A stretch of DNA of 7,899 bases from Chitinophagaceae bacterium UBA3961 (GCA_002385265.1 DGDD01000070.1:14253-22151), one strand, 5' to 3'; counted from the stretch's first letter, positions 1 to 6,020 are shown. Numbers and translations are program-made. Notes: generated from the letters alone by a model not told the origin.

Positions 1-25
1 GAAGAGGGAGGAGGGAAGATAGAAG

Positions 26-48
26 CTGGTTTTGCGAAGCAAAAGCAG
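26..48. repeat. Short imperfect hairpin
   Basis: TTTTGC (30-35) and GCAAAA (39-44) form a perfect 6-bp inverted repeat around a GAA loop. The stem extends past a G-G mismatch by CTG (26-28) pairing with CAG (46-48). It lies 4 nt from the larger hairpin at 53-84, so the pair looks like a compound REP-like unit. Function is not evident. Confidence 0.6.
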
Positions 49-52
49 TCGA

Positions 53-84
53 GCCTGTCCCGTGAGGAACTATACGGGACAGGC
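53..84. repeat. Perfect 11-bp inverted repeat (REP-like hairpin)
   Basis: GCCTGTCCCGT at 53-63 is exactly complementary to ACGGGACAGGC at 74-84, with a 10-nt loop at 64-73. The stem is GC-rich and stable. Neither side carries a T-run, so it does not read as an ordinary rho-independent terminator. A dispersed REP-like palindrome is the best description; copy number elsewhere in the genome cannot be judged from this window. Confidence 0.75.
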
Positions 85-130
85 GATAGCCGTTGCAGGA
101 AGGCGAGGAAAAGAGGAGGCCCTCCGTTTC

Positions 131-274
131 TCTGTGGTTATAATTTTTTAGAACCACAGATTCAAAGGATTATAACCGATTTACACAGATTAGAGGTTTC
201 AACTAAAATCTTGCGGATCGAATCACAACCGCCAATCTGTGCTATCCTGTATTCAAAATTCACAGAATCTGTGG
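131..274. repeat. ACCACAGATT-type palindromic element, copy 1
   Basis: Nested inverted repeats are visible. TCTGTGGTT (131-139) pairs with AACCACAGA (152-160). CCACAGATTC (154-163) pairs with GAATCTGTGG (265-274), and CACAGATT (184-191) pairs with AATCTGTG (234-241). The right end is followed by a run of eight A (277-284). A related element at 2142-2230 begins with the same 13 bases (153-165 equals 2142-2154) and also ends in GTGG followed shortly by an A-run. From memory, similar CACAGATT-rich palindromes occur in spacers of other environmental Bacteroidota; this was not checked. Confidence 0.7.
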
Positions 275-347
275 ACAAAAAAAACTTTAGAATAACAAAC
301 CCTTTGCGCTCCTTTTTTAACTTCTTCCCCTTTGCGAATTCCAAGCA

Positions 348-359
348 GCGCAGCTGCGC
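348..359. repeat. 12-bp GC palindrome
   Basis: GCGCAGCTGCGC is a perfect 12-bp palindrome. It lies about 100 nt beyond the stop codon of the 457-1689 gene. No T-run follows on either strand, so a terminator role is not supported. The preceding TTTGCGAA word is also found at 31-38 in front of the first hairpin. Confidence 0.6.
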
Positions 360-360
360 A

Positions 361-387
361 AAACTTAAAAACTTAAAAACTTAAAAC
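361..387. repeat. 8-bp tandem repeat (CTTAAAAA)n
   Basis: CTTAAAAA recurs at 364, 372 and 380 (the last copy is one A short), a period of 8 bp. The tract runs into ACTTAAAACTCA (379-390), a 12-bp box found again at 2301-2312 in front of the next gene's 3' end. It is a low-complexity tract and no function is assigned. Confidence 0.7.
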
Positions 388-456
388 TCAATAACACAAA
401 AACTTGATCTCCAGGTTAACTGTATTACAAAACATTCACTTGAATTCTCCCTGCTC

Positions 457-1689
457 TTAACCCCAAAACTTCCACCACGGTTTTTTAGATGGCGGTGGAG
501 TAGGCCGGGAATAATTCAATGCAAATCCGCTATAGGCATTAAGCCCTAAACGTTTTCTATTGGGATTCACTTTAAAGTACTCTTGTATCAATACCGGTAT
601 GCGTTCCCAATACTGTTCTTCAATTTCTTTCTTTTTTTCTTCAATAAGTGCCGTTTCAGTAGAATAGAAATCGGCAATATGAGGCGCAAAGGTTTTCCAA
701 CTGCCGGTTGAATTCTTCCCTTCAATCAAGTCTTGCTCCAATTCTCCACCATTCTTTCCATACATATTAATTGACAGCAAACGCTGACCTTTTTCAATTG
801 CAATAGGCGGTTCATATCCTTCCGGAAAGAGCAGTGGTACTACGCAGTCAATATCGTATGCATAGGCTACCACCACCAAGGGTTTTAATTGAAATACAAT
901 TGCGGGATTGATGGCCCCATTCGCTAAGGCCGTTTGAATGTACTTCTTTATATCTGCCAAGGAACCATCCGATTGTGTCAATTTAATTTTCTGGTATCCG
1001 TATTGTTCCGGTTCCAGGCGATCGTATAATTCATCTGAAAGAGTGAGGTCGCCGGAGATTTCAGCTTTTGTATTTGAGTCGTAATATTTATTCTTCTCAA
1101 ACCTTTTGAATACAAGTGTGTCGAGTGGGTTGTTGACATCGTTCAATGCATACCCAGTATAACGTTGCACCAAATCAAATACCAATTCTTCTCCAACTGC
1201 ATCGGCGCTGTATTCTTGACCGTCAATGATGTAATAGACAGCGCCATCTTCTTTTGTAATTCTATTTTCCAGCAGGCCCATTTCTTCCGGAAGCGGATTT
1301 CCATAATTTATTAGAACAGGCGCCTGATAGTTGCCTCCATAGGCTCTTATCTTTTGCTTATTTTGAATGATGCCATATCCCCAATGATTAACGCTACTTT
1401 GCAGGGTAACACCTGCTATTTCGGCGTCTCCAAATTGTTCGATGAGGTATTCTTCCGAACCTGTAATTTCATCACTTAGAAAATACAAAGGAATATCTTG
1501 AGTCCCGATAACAATGGTATCATTGAAATAGGCTATATAGGTTTTGTCTTCATCAGCAAACATTGCTTCCTCGAAACTGGCGTCTCCCGTATAATCCCAT
1601 CCCACTTGCCAAAGGGCTTCTAATACTTTTTTATCGGTAACGGACTGGTCACCCGCTTTAATGAATATCAATGAAGCTGAAAATCCCAT
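457..1689 (-). CDS. Uncharacterised 410-aa protein, tryptophan-rich C-terminal tail
   Basis: I do not recognise a function. The 410-residue protein has no signal peptide or membrane span and is acidic over most of its length, so a cytoplasmic location is likely. The N-terminus (MGFSASLIFIKAGD) and the first half faintly recall DUF6928-type proteins that begin MG.KTALL, but this is a weak impression. Residues about 350-360 are a charged helix (EEKKKEIEEQYWERI). The C-terminus is a proline linker (PTPPPSKK, about 395-403) followed by PWWKFWG, a compact aromatic and basic tail. The start at 1689 is favoured because the beta-strand-like N-terminus follows at once; no Shine-Dalgarno sequence is visible. 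Upstream lies a perfect AT palindrome (1711-1730) and a repeat-filled spacer, so the gene is probably transcribed alone. The call as a real gene is firm from length and composition; the role is open. Confidence 0.78.
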   Translation of the reverse strand: MGFSASLIFIKAGDQSVTDKKVLEALWQVGWDYTGDASFEEAMFADEDKTYIAYFNDTIVIGTQDIPLYFLSDEITGSEEYLIEQFGDAEIAGVTLQSSVNHWGYGIIQNKQKIRAYGGNYQAPVLINYGNPLPEEMGLLENRITKEDGAVYYIIDGQEYSADAVGEELVFDLVQRYTGYALNDVNNPLDTLVFKRFEKNKYYDSNTKAEISGDLTLSDELYDRLEPEQYGYQKIKLTQSDGSLADIKKYIQTALANGAINPAIVFQLKPLVVVAYAYDIDCVVPLLFPEGYEPPIAIEKGQRLLSINMYGKNGGELEQDLIEGKNSTGSWKTFAPHIADFYSTETALIEEKKKEIEEQYWERIPVLIQEYFKVNPNRKRLGLNAYSGFALNYSRPTPPPSKKPWWKFWG

Positions 1690-1710
1690 AGAGAAGTTTT
1701 AGAGGGAAGA

Positions 1711-1750
1711 TAATTATTAATTAATAATTAATAATGAATAATTAATAATG
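1711..1750. repeat. AT-rich 14-bp tandem repeat with perfect 20-bp palindrome
   Basis: Positions 1711-1730 form a perfect 20-bp palindrome of A and T only. Overlapping it, AATAATTAATAATG occurs twice in exact tandem (1723-1736 and 1737-1750). The palindrome starts 21 nt upstream of the start codon of the minus-strand gene at 1689, the right range for promoter or operator DNA, but no convincing Bacteroidota -7 element (TAnnTTTG) can be placed in it. The same 14-bp periodicity returns at 1992-2019. Confidence 0.75.
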
Positions 1751-1990
1751 AAACAGCCGGAATACAGGAGGGAGGAGGTAGGAGACGAGGAGAGAGGAAA
1801 TACAGAGAAAGAGCATGAAGTAGAACAGGGGGAATACAGGAACGAGGATGAGAGGAAACGAAGAACGAGGAAATACATAGAAACTGCCAGCGCTGCGGAA
1901 ACGCTGCGAGCTTATCCTGAGCGGTTCCTGAGCTTGTCGAAGGGCGGGCCGAAGGCACAGTCGAAGGACGCTGCGCCGCCGCGGTGAAAA
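1747..1990. repeat. Direct-repeat module, copy A (long form)
   Basis: Positions 1747-1769 match 2021-2043 at 22 of 23 bases. The core 1831-1908 matches 2033-2110 at 75 of 78. The tail 1973-1990 matches 2117-2134 exactly (18 bp). Copy A is longer for two reasons. It carries an additional purine-rich unit, with GGAATACAGGA beginning at both 1759 and 1831, offset by 72 bp. It also carries 64 nt (1909-1972) where copy B has 6 nt. About 84% of 1760-1880 is purine on the plus strand. The GC part contains the palindrome CAGCGCTG (1888-1895) and a CGCTGCG direct repeat (1891 and 1902). Confidence 0.8.
1909..1972. repeat. Insert in copy A carrying a CCTGAGCTTGTCGAAGG motif
   Basis: This 64-nt block is absent from copy B. 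It contains CCTGAGC twice (1916-1922, 1927-1933) and GTCGAAGG twice (1936-1943, 1960-1967). The central stretch 1927-1943 is the complement of CCTTCGACAAGCTCAGG, a motif I know as a widespread short intergenic repeat across many bacterial phyla. It looks like a small repeat nested in a larger one, or conversely a segment deleted from copy B. Confidence 0.6.
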
Positions 1991-1991
1991 G

Positions 1992-2019
1992 TAATTAATA
2001 ATTAACAATTAATAATTAA
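1992..2019. repeat. AT-rich 14-bp tandem repeat, second site
   Basis: AATTAATAATTAA occurs exactly at 1993-2005 and 2007-2019 with one intervening C, giving a 14-bp period. It precedes copy B of the direct-repeat module as the tract at 1711-1750 precedes copy A, so the AT tract looks like part of the repeated unit. Confidence 0.7.
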
Positions 2020-2020
2020 G

Positions 2021-2134
2021 AATGAAACAGCTGGAATACAGGAACGAGGATGAGAGGAAACGAGGAACGAGGAAATACAGGGAAACTGCCAGCGCTGCGG
2101 AAACGCTGCGTTCGCCGCGCCGCCGCGGTGAAAA
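2021..2134. repeat. Direct-repeat module, copy B (short form)
   Basis: This is the shorter partner of 1747-1990. It shares the 23-bp leader (one mismatch), the 78-bp core (three mismatches) and the final 18 bp ending in GCGGTGAAAA. It has a single purine-rich unit and only 6 nt (2111-2116) between core and tail. No terminal inverted repeats or transposase gene accompany either copy. Confidence 0.8.
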
Positions 2135-2141
2135 TTTCTTG

Positions 2142-2230
2142 ACCACAGATTCAACAGATTGAGTCTGAAATTCACTTAGCGTAATTAATTTATCTGGCTC
2201 TAATCTGTTCTAATCCACACTATCCGTGGT
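2142..2230. repeat. ACCACAGATT-type palindromic element, copy 2
   Basis: ACCAC (2142-2146) pairs with GTGGT (2226-2230), and AACAGATT (2153-2160) pairs with AATCTGTT (2202-2209). The first 13 bases match the element at 153-165 exactly; the interior has diverged. As in copy 1, an A-run follows (2231-2237). It is an imperfect palindrome of about 90 bp. Confidence 0.65.
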
Positions 2231-2255
2231 AAAAAAAGCCTAACGCCTAAGGCCC
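2231..2255 (-). terminator. Possible rho-independent terminator of the 425-aa hydrolase gene
   Basis: Read on the minus strand, GGCC (2255-2252) continues into T and then an 8-nt loop, followed by AGGC (2241-2238) and seven T (2237-2231). The stem is GCCT/AGGC, 4 bp, extendable by two G-U pairs. It lies about 90 nt beyond the stop codon at 2346. The stem is short and is built from the first units of a heptamer repeat, so the match may be accidental. Confidence 0.3.
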
Positions 2256-2293
2256 AATGCCTAACACCTAAAGCCTAATGCCTAACACCTAAT
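2238..2293. repeat. 7-bp tandem repeat, 8 units (GCCTAAC-like)
   Basis: Eight consecutive heptamers can be read: GCCTAAC, GCCTAAG, GCCCAAT, GCCTAAC, ACCTAAA, GCCTAAT, GCCTAAC, ACCTAAT. A larger 21-bp period is superimposed, since the 16-mer at 2256-2271 is repeated exactly at 2277-2292. The tract lies between the second palindromic element and the 3' end of the 425-aa hydrolase gene. Confidence 0.8.
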
Positions 2294-2345
2294 ACACAGA
2301 ACTTAAAACTCACAACTCGCTTTAATGGTTGGCTATAATCAAGAA

Positions 2346-3623
2346 TTAATCTTTGTGAATCTTTGCAATCTTTTTCTGATACTTATATACAATCGATAAT
2401 AAGTCCCCGAAATCGGAGTCTCTTAAATTACAAAATCCAACTGCGCCTGTATTTGAATTTGGATCAAAAAAAAGAAAAGAATAAATACCCACATTTCCTC
2501 CAAAGTGCTCGTAATATCCTTCTCCGGTTATCGACCAAAACGTGCTTTTGGCGAAACTTCCATTAAAAATTGTTGAATCTGATTTATTGAGTCCTGCCAC
2601 GTCAGGTGCCGCCCGAAACAATTGCTTATAAGTTTCCGCTTTTAATATACTGCCTTTTCCATGTTTTGCTTTGATCATTTCCATGAGATACAAGCTGAGG
2701 TCATTTATACTCGATTTCAAACCACTTACCGGAAAATTCGTCATGTAGTACTGAGGATGCTCCACCACACCGGTAGGGTCCTTTTCTTTGTTGTGGGCAT
2801 AAAGGTGCGAAACCTTTGATGGGTCCGCCTCTTCGATGTTCCAAAATGTAGCTTTCATTCTAAGGGGATCAAAAATGAACTCTTGCGTAAATTTCTCATA
2901 CGTCATACCCGATCTGCTTTCAACTATTCTAGCTGCAATACTGGCACCCAAATTTGAATAGGTAAAAAAGGTTCCGGGTTGCTTGTTCAAAAAGCTGCTA
3001 TCGGTATACCATTTGCCGCCTGCTACAGCATAATTACGAATGTTTTGATCTACGCTGATTCTTTTACCCATTCTATAATATTCGAGGTTGGGTTGTAAAT
3101 AAGCCGGAAGACTATCGTATTTTTTTTGATCATTGATTATACTAATGTCCGCTTCTCCTATATAGTATGGCACAAAGGCATCATCAATTAAGGTTGATTG
3201 ATGGGTCACCAAATGCCTAACCGTTATCGGAATATTCGGATAATAAGGGTTGATGATTTTATATGGTAGGATGGCGTTAATGGGTTCGTCGAGCGAAAGT
3301 TTTCCTTCTTCTACTAGTTTCATTACAGCCAAGGCAAGAAAGGTTTTTGAAACAGAAGCAATGGAATGAATGGTAGAAGTGGTAAATGCGATGGAATCTT
3401 CAATCTTGGCAAAACCAAATCCTTTGCCGTACAGTTGTTCTTTGTCATTAACAAGACCTACTGCAAATCCCGGAATAAGAGTTGTTTTAGAAAAGGAATC
3501 GAGTTCTTTTGTTAAACTATCTGTAATGGAAGTCAGGTTTTCGCTTCGACCGTTATGAACTGAATTGCACGACAATAGAACCGTCCAGGTTAATAGAATA
3601 AATGTAAGAGCGATGGGTCTCAT
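2346..3623 (-). CDS. Serine hydrolase lipoprotein, beta-lactamase/PBP-like (class C) family
   Basis: This 425-residue protein has a lipoprotein signal peptide ending LLSC, with Cys19 as the likely lipidation site, so it should be anchored in the envelope facing the periplasm or outside. It belongs to the beta-lactamase-related serine hydrolase family. The nucleophile motif SVSK is at 90-93 (Ser90, Lys93), the second motif YSN at 222-224, and the third, HFG, at 373-375. Typical supporting blocks are VTHQSTL (139-145), PGTFFTYSN (216-224), FDPLRM (251-256) and GLKSSINDLS (301-310). About 70 residues separate the VTH block from PGTFF, longer than the 30-40 I would expect, so an inserted segment covers the active site side. 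The family includes esterases, D-aminopeptidases and peptidoglycan-acting enzymes; the substrate cannot be named, and antibiotic resistance should not be assumed. The start is fixed by the signal peptide. The gene lies 101 nt behind the 3725-4270 gene. Confidence 0.92.
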   Translation of the reverse strand: MRPIALTFILLTWTVLLSCNSVHNGRSENLTSITDSLTKELDSFSKTTLIPGFAVGLVNDKEQLYGKGFGFAKIEDSIAFTTSTIHSIASVSKTFLALAVMKLVEEGKLSLDEPINAILPYKIINPYYPNIPITVRHLVTHQSTLIDDAFVPYYIGEADISIINDQKKYDSLPAYLQPNLEYYRMGKRISVDQNIRNYAVAGGKWYTDSSFLNKQPGTFFTYSNLGASIAARIVESRSGMTYEKFTQEFIFDPLRMKATFWNIEEADPSKVSHLYAHNKEKDPTGVVEHPQYYMTNFPVSGLKSSINDLSLYLMEMIKAKHGKGSILKAETYKQLFRAAPDVAGLNKSDSTIFNGSFAKSTFWSITGEGYYEHFGGNVGIYSFLFFDPNSNTGAVGFCNLRDSDFGDLLSIVYKYQKKIAKIHKD

Positions 3624-3724
3624 AACAGCCGACTTTTGGTGTTACACTAAAAGACAGTCTATTTTATCAATTGTTGCATGCTTTAAATGAATTCAACAGC
3701 TCTTTTTCGAAGATCGATTATGAC

Positions 3725-4270
3725 TTATCGGTTTATCTGATAGCTAAGTTCTACCATTCCATTTTTATAGGCGTTTACCTGTTTAAGATGAAGAGGAAAT
3801 TCAGCTTTCACTTGCTCGAAAAAAGGAAGCCCTTCACCAAGAAACACAGGTAAGATCATGATGCTGAATTCATCGGCCAGCTTTGCTTCCAGTACCGATT
3901 TTGTGAGCGCAGCTCCGCCTACAATCCAAATCGCGGAATAATTCTCTTTTAAGTCTTCAAATAATTTCTCCAAACTGTCATGGTAGAATTTTACTGATGC
4001 TCTTTCAACCGGTAAAGTTCGTTTGGTTAGCACATAAGTTGGAGTATCACCATAAGGCCAGCCGTAGTTTTTTGAAAGAGATAAAGCCAACTCGTAAGTC
4101 TTGGATCCCATAACGTAACAGTCGACGCTCGCAGGCATAGACTCCGGTTCCGTTACTCCTTTTTCATAGTTGTCGGTGGTTTCAAACCATTCGATACTGT
4201 TATCGGGTTTGGCTATTTTGCCATCGAGGCTGGAGACCATATGGATGGTAATCTTGCTGTCTCGATTCAT
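3725..4270 (-). CDS. Dihydrofolate reductase family protein (RibD C-terminal domain type)
   Basis: This 181-residue protein is a single RibD C-terminal/DHFR-like domain. Visible hallmarks are the N-terminal strand and SLDGKIA (14-20), VMGSKTYE (53-60), the strand YVLTKR (79-84), the nucleotide-binding IWIVGGAAL (114-122), and the block running from DEFSIMILPVFLG (133-145) to FF (150-151). The VGGA stretch is where this fold contacts NADPH. Members are NAD(P)H-dependent reductases of largely unknown substrate; this length and domain set match the common stand-alone yyaP/ywjB-type proteins, not the housekeeping folA enzyme or the bifunctional RibD deaminase-reductase. There is no signal peptide, so it is cytoplasmic. 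It starts 26 nt after the stop of the TPR lipoprotein gene and is probably cotranscribed with it. No Shine-Dalgarno sequence is seen. Confidence 0.9.
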   Translation of the reverse strand: MNRDSKITIHMVSSLDGKIAKPDNSIEWFETTDNYEKGVTEPESMPASVDCYVMGSKTYELALSLSKNYGWPYGDTPTYVLTKRTLPVERASVKFYHDSLEKLFEDLKENYSAIWIVGGAALTKSVLEAKLADEFSIMILPVFLGEGLPFFEQVKAEFPLHLKQVNAYKNGMVELSYQINR

Positions 4271-4296
4271 TACGAAATTATTTATAGATGTTTCTA

Positions 4297-6009
4297 TTAC
4301 TGAATTATTTTCTCAATTGGAGTGTTCGCATATCTCCACGATTCATCAAATTTTTTCTTGACTGATGTTGCTTCGGGTTTGGCTTGATTCTTTAAGGAAA
4401 GAAACAATCCAAACAAAGCCCATCCATTGTCCTTATAAGTAGTCAGGTCTTCCCTATAAGTTTTCTCTGCTTCTTTAAATTTCCCACATTCGAGGTAAAC
4501 ACCTCCAAGGAAATGCCGAACGGAAAAAAACCAATCGGGCGGTTCATCGTAATTGAGATTGTCTTCTATTTCAATGGCGACTTTATAAAGTTCAATCGCT
4601 TTTGCGTAGTCTTTTTTAGCGCGATAAAGCTGTGCTGCCAATACATTGGTTGCTATTTTCACGATGTCTTCAGAACTATTGATTCCCCAAATGGTGATTT
4701 CTTTGAGTCCGGGATCTTTGGAAATTGCAGACAATGCCTCCCATTCTTTTTCTGCCTCAGAAATTTTTTCTTTCGCAACTAAAGCCATACCTCTTGCATA
4801 ATGTAAAATTGCTTTCGGATAAATAAGGTCATTGAAACCGGGCTTTATTGCCAGTATGGTGTCCCATAGTTGAAATTTGACGGCAACGTAATAGGGAATG
4901 GTATAATAGTGCTGCAGCGTACCCCAGCCCGGTTGACGCATAATTTCTTCCGCCGTTCTGGCGCGCACTTTCATCGCTGCTTCCCAAGCCAAATTTTCAT
5001 TGCCTTCGAAGGTAGCCGTAGCAGTTAGATAGTGGTAGTTATGTGGGAAATAGGATAGTGGATAAGCACCTTGAGCATGACATGTAGTAACGTAAGCACT
5101 GTCAATTTTTACGGCTTCTGAATTGGCGATACTGCCCTTATGATAGTCTCCTGTCCAAATATAAATGTGTGATGGCATATGAACTAGGTGACCGGAACCG
5201 GGTACCAGTGTGAGTAAAAGATCGGCACTGGATAGTGCTCTTTCAGGATGTTTGGAAGCTTCTACTGCGTGAATGTAAAAGTGTGGAGCTCCCGGGTGTT
5301 TGGGGTATTTTTTAATCAATGATTCTAAAATGGCAACGATTTCAGGTGTCCATGGACGTGGTTCTTTCGTTTTTTTAACATACAGATCCCAAGGATGCAT
5401 GTCCATAATGGATTCAACGTACAATGCATTCACGTCGGGGTCGTTTGGAAATTGTTGCTGCACCCGTTTCATGGCTGCGGAATATGCACTGTCTAAAGAG
5501 TGACGATCTTTTGGCGGAGTAGGGGCATATCGAAAGCTTAAAGCTTTTATCAGTGCTTGTTCTTTTTCAGTTGCTGAAATTGAGAGTTGTAGGGCTTTTT
5601 GGGAGGCTTGGTAAGCTCTTTGATAGTTATCGTCTTCCATGCCTGCATTGTAATTGGGTCCCAATACATAGGCGAATCCCCAATATGCCATGGCACAGCT
5701 GGAGTCGATTCGAGTTGCTTCATAAAAGGAGCGTGCTGCTTCTGCGTGGTTGAAGCCGTAAGCTAACATCAGACCTTGATTAAAGTAGCGTTGGGCTTCT
5801 TTGTTAATGGTAGAAATAGCAAAATCAATTCCCTCTAAGCCATTGAGCAAGGGTGCCTTGGTATTGGAACTGTACCAAGCTTTGTCAGTGGTTAGAGGAG
5901 CACAGTGAATGACCTCTGTTTTTTCACTACTCACTTTTGGAGGTTCTTGTTTTGTTTTACAGGAAAACAACAAGATACTCGTTAAAACGAAGATTAATAT
6001 TTTATTCAT
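4297..6009 (-). CDS. TPR-repeat lipoprotein with conserved histidine clusters
   Basis: This 570-residue protein begins with a signal peptide ending LLFSC (Cys17 lipidated), so it is an envelope lipoprotein. TPR-like helical pairs are visible at about 73-106 (FNQGLMLAYGFNHAEAARSF), 398-430, 462-494 and 505-538; the region between is helical and degenerate. Unlike ordinary TPR scaffolds it is rich in clustered histidines: HFYIHAVE (243-250), HLVHMPSHIY (274-283) and HNYHYL (333-338). I recall the FNQGL...FNHAEAARSF and HMPSHIY signatures as a widespread family of uncharacterised TPR proteins. The histidines suggest metal or heme contact, which is inference only. The start is set by the signal peptide and an AAGGAA 5 nt upstream of the ATG. 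It lies 68 nt behind the DUF1801 gene and 26 nt ahead of the DHFR-like gene, so it may head its own transcription unit. Confidence 0.9.
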   Translation of the reverse strand: MNKILIFVLTSILLFSCKTKQEPPKVSSEKTEVIHCAPLTTDKAWYSSNTKAPLLNGLEGIDFAISTINKEAQRYFNQGLMLAYGFNHAEAARSFYEATRIDSSCAMAYWGFAYVLGPNYNAGMEDDNYQRAYQASQKALQLSISATEKEQALIKALSFRYAPTPPKDRHSLDSAYSAAMKRVQQQFPNDPDVNALYVESIMDMHPWDLYVKKTKEPRPWTPEIVAILESLIKKYPKHPGAPHFYIHAVEASKHPERALSSADLLLTLVPGSGHLVHMPSHIYIWTGDYHKGSIANSEAVKIDSAYVTTCHAQGAYPLSYFPHNYHYLTATATFEGNENLAWEAAMKVRARTAEEIMRQPGWGTLQHYYTIPYYVAVKFQLWDTILAIKPGFNDLIYPKAILHYARGMALVAKEKISEAEKEWEALSAISKDPGLKEITIWGINSSEDIVKIATNVLAAQLYRAKKDYAKAIELYKVAIEIEDNLNYDEPPDWFFSVRHFLGGVYLECGKFKEAEKTYREDLTTYKDNGWALFGLFLSLKNQAKPEATSVKKKFDESWRYANTPIEKIIQ

Positions 6010-6014
6010 GTAAG

Positions 6015-6020
6015 TTCCTT
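6015..6020 (-). promoter_or_regulatory. Shine-Dalgarno-like site before the TPR lipoprotein
   Basis: On the minus strand AAGGAA lies 5 nt upstream of the ATG at 6009. It stands out because the other starts in this window have no purine-rich site, and it supports this ATG as the true start. Bacteroidota generally rely little on such sites, so its effect is uncertain. Confidence 0.4.

Larger units (their letters stand above)
1..456. other. Gene-free intergenic region 1, repeat mosaic
   Basis: No credible coding sequence lies in this 456-nt stretch at the window edge. In order it holds a purine-rich run (1-24), two hairpins (26-48 and 53-84), another purine-rich run (about 97-120), a palindromic ACCACAGATT-type element (131-274), a stretch with TTTGCG words (about 304-336), a 12-bp GC palindrome (348-359) and an 8-bp tandem repeat (361-387). 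It ends 3' of the minus-strand gene that stops at 457. The same order of module types recurs in 1690-2345. No clear rho-independent terminator for the 457-1689 gene is visible here. Confidence 0.8.
1690..2345. other. Gene-free intergenic region 2, repeat mosaic
   Basis: This 656-nt spacer separates the 410-aa gene from the 425-aa serine hydrolase. It holds AT-rich 14-bp tandem repeats (1711-1750 and 1992-2019), a direct duplication of a purine-rich plus GC-rich module (about 1747-1990 and 2021-2134), a second ACCACAGATT element (2142-2230) and a 7-bp tandem repeat (2238-2293). Open frames across the purine-rich part encode only E/R/K-rich low-complexity peptides on one strand and S/P/L-rich ones on the other, as composition alone would produce. 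I find no gene here. Confidence 0.8.

Noticed and set aside
162..344. 60-aa minus-strand open frame in the first spacer
   Set aside because: It runs through the palindromic CACAGATT element and TTTGCG words, starts in the palindrome region, and has no family features; it is best explained by the repeats.
1742..2008. Open frames on both strands over the purine-rich repeat (79, 76 and 88 aa)
   Set aside because: The products are E/R/K-rich or S/P/L-rich low-complexity peptides, as expected from purine-biased DNA, and the frames do not persist in repeat copy B.
1711..2293. CRISPR array or insertion sequence
   Set aside because: Repeats are not evenly spaced with unique spacers, no cas genes are present, and there is no transposase or terminal inverted repeat pair.
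2346..3623. Interpretation as an antibiotic-resistance beta-lactamase
   Set aside because: The motifs define a broad serine hydrolase family with many esterases and peptidases; nothing here shows lactam hydrolysis.
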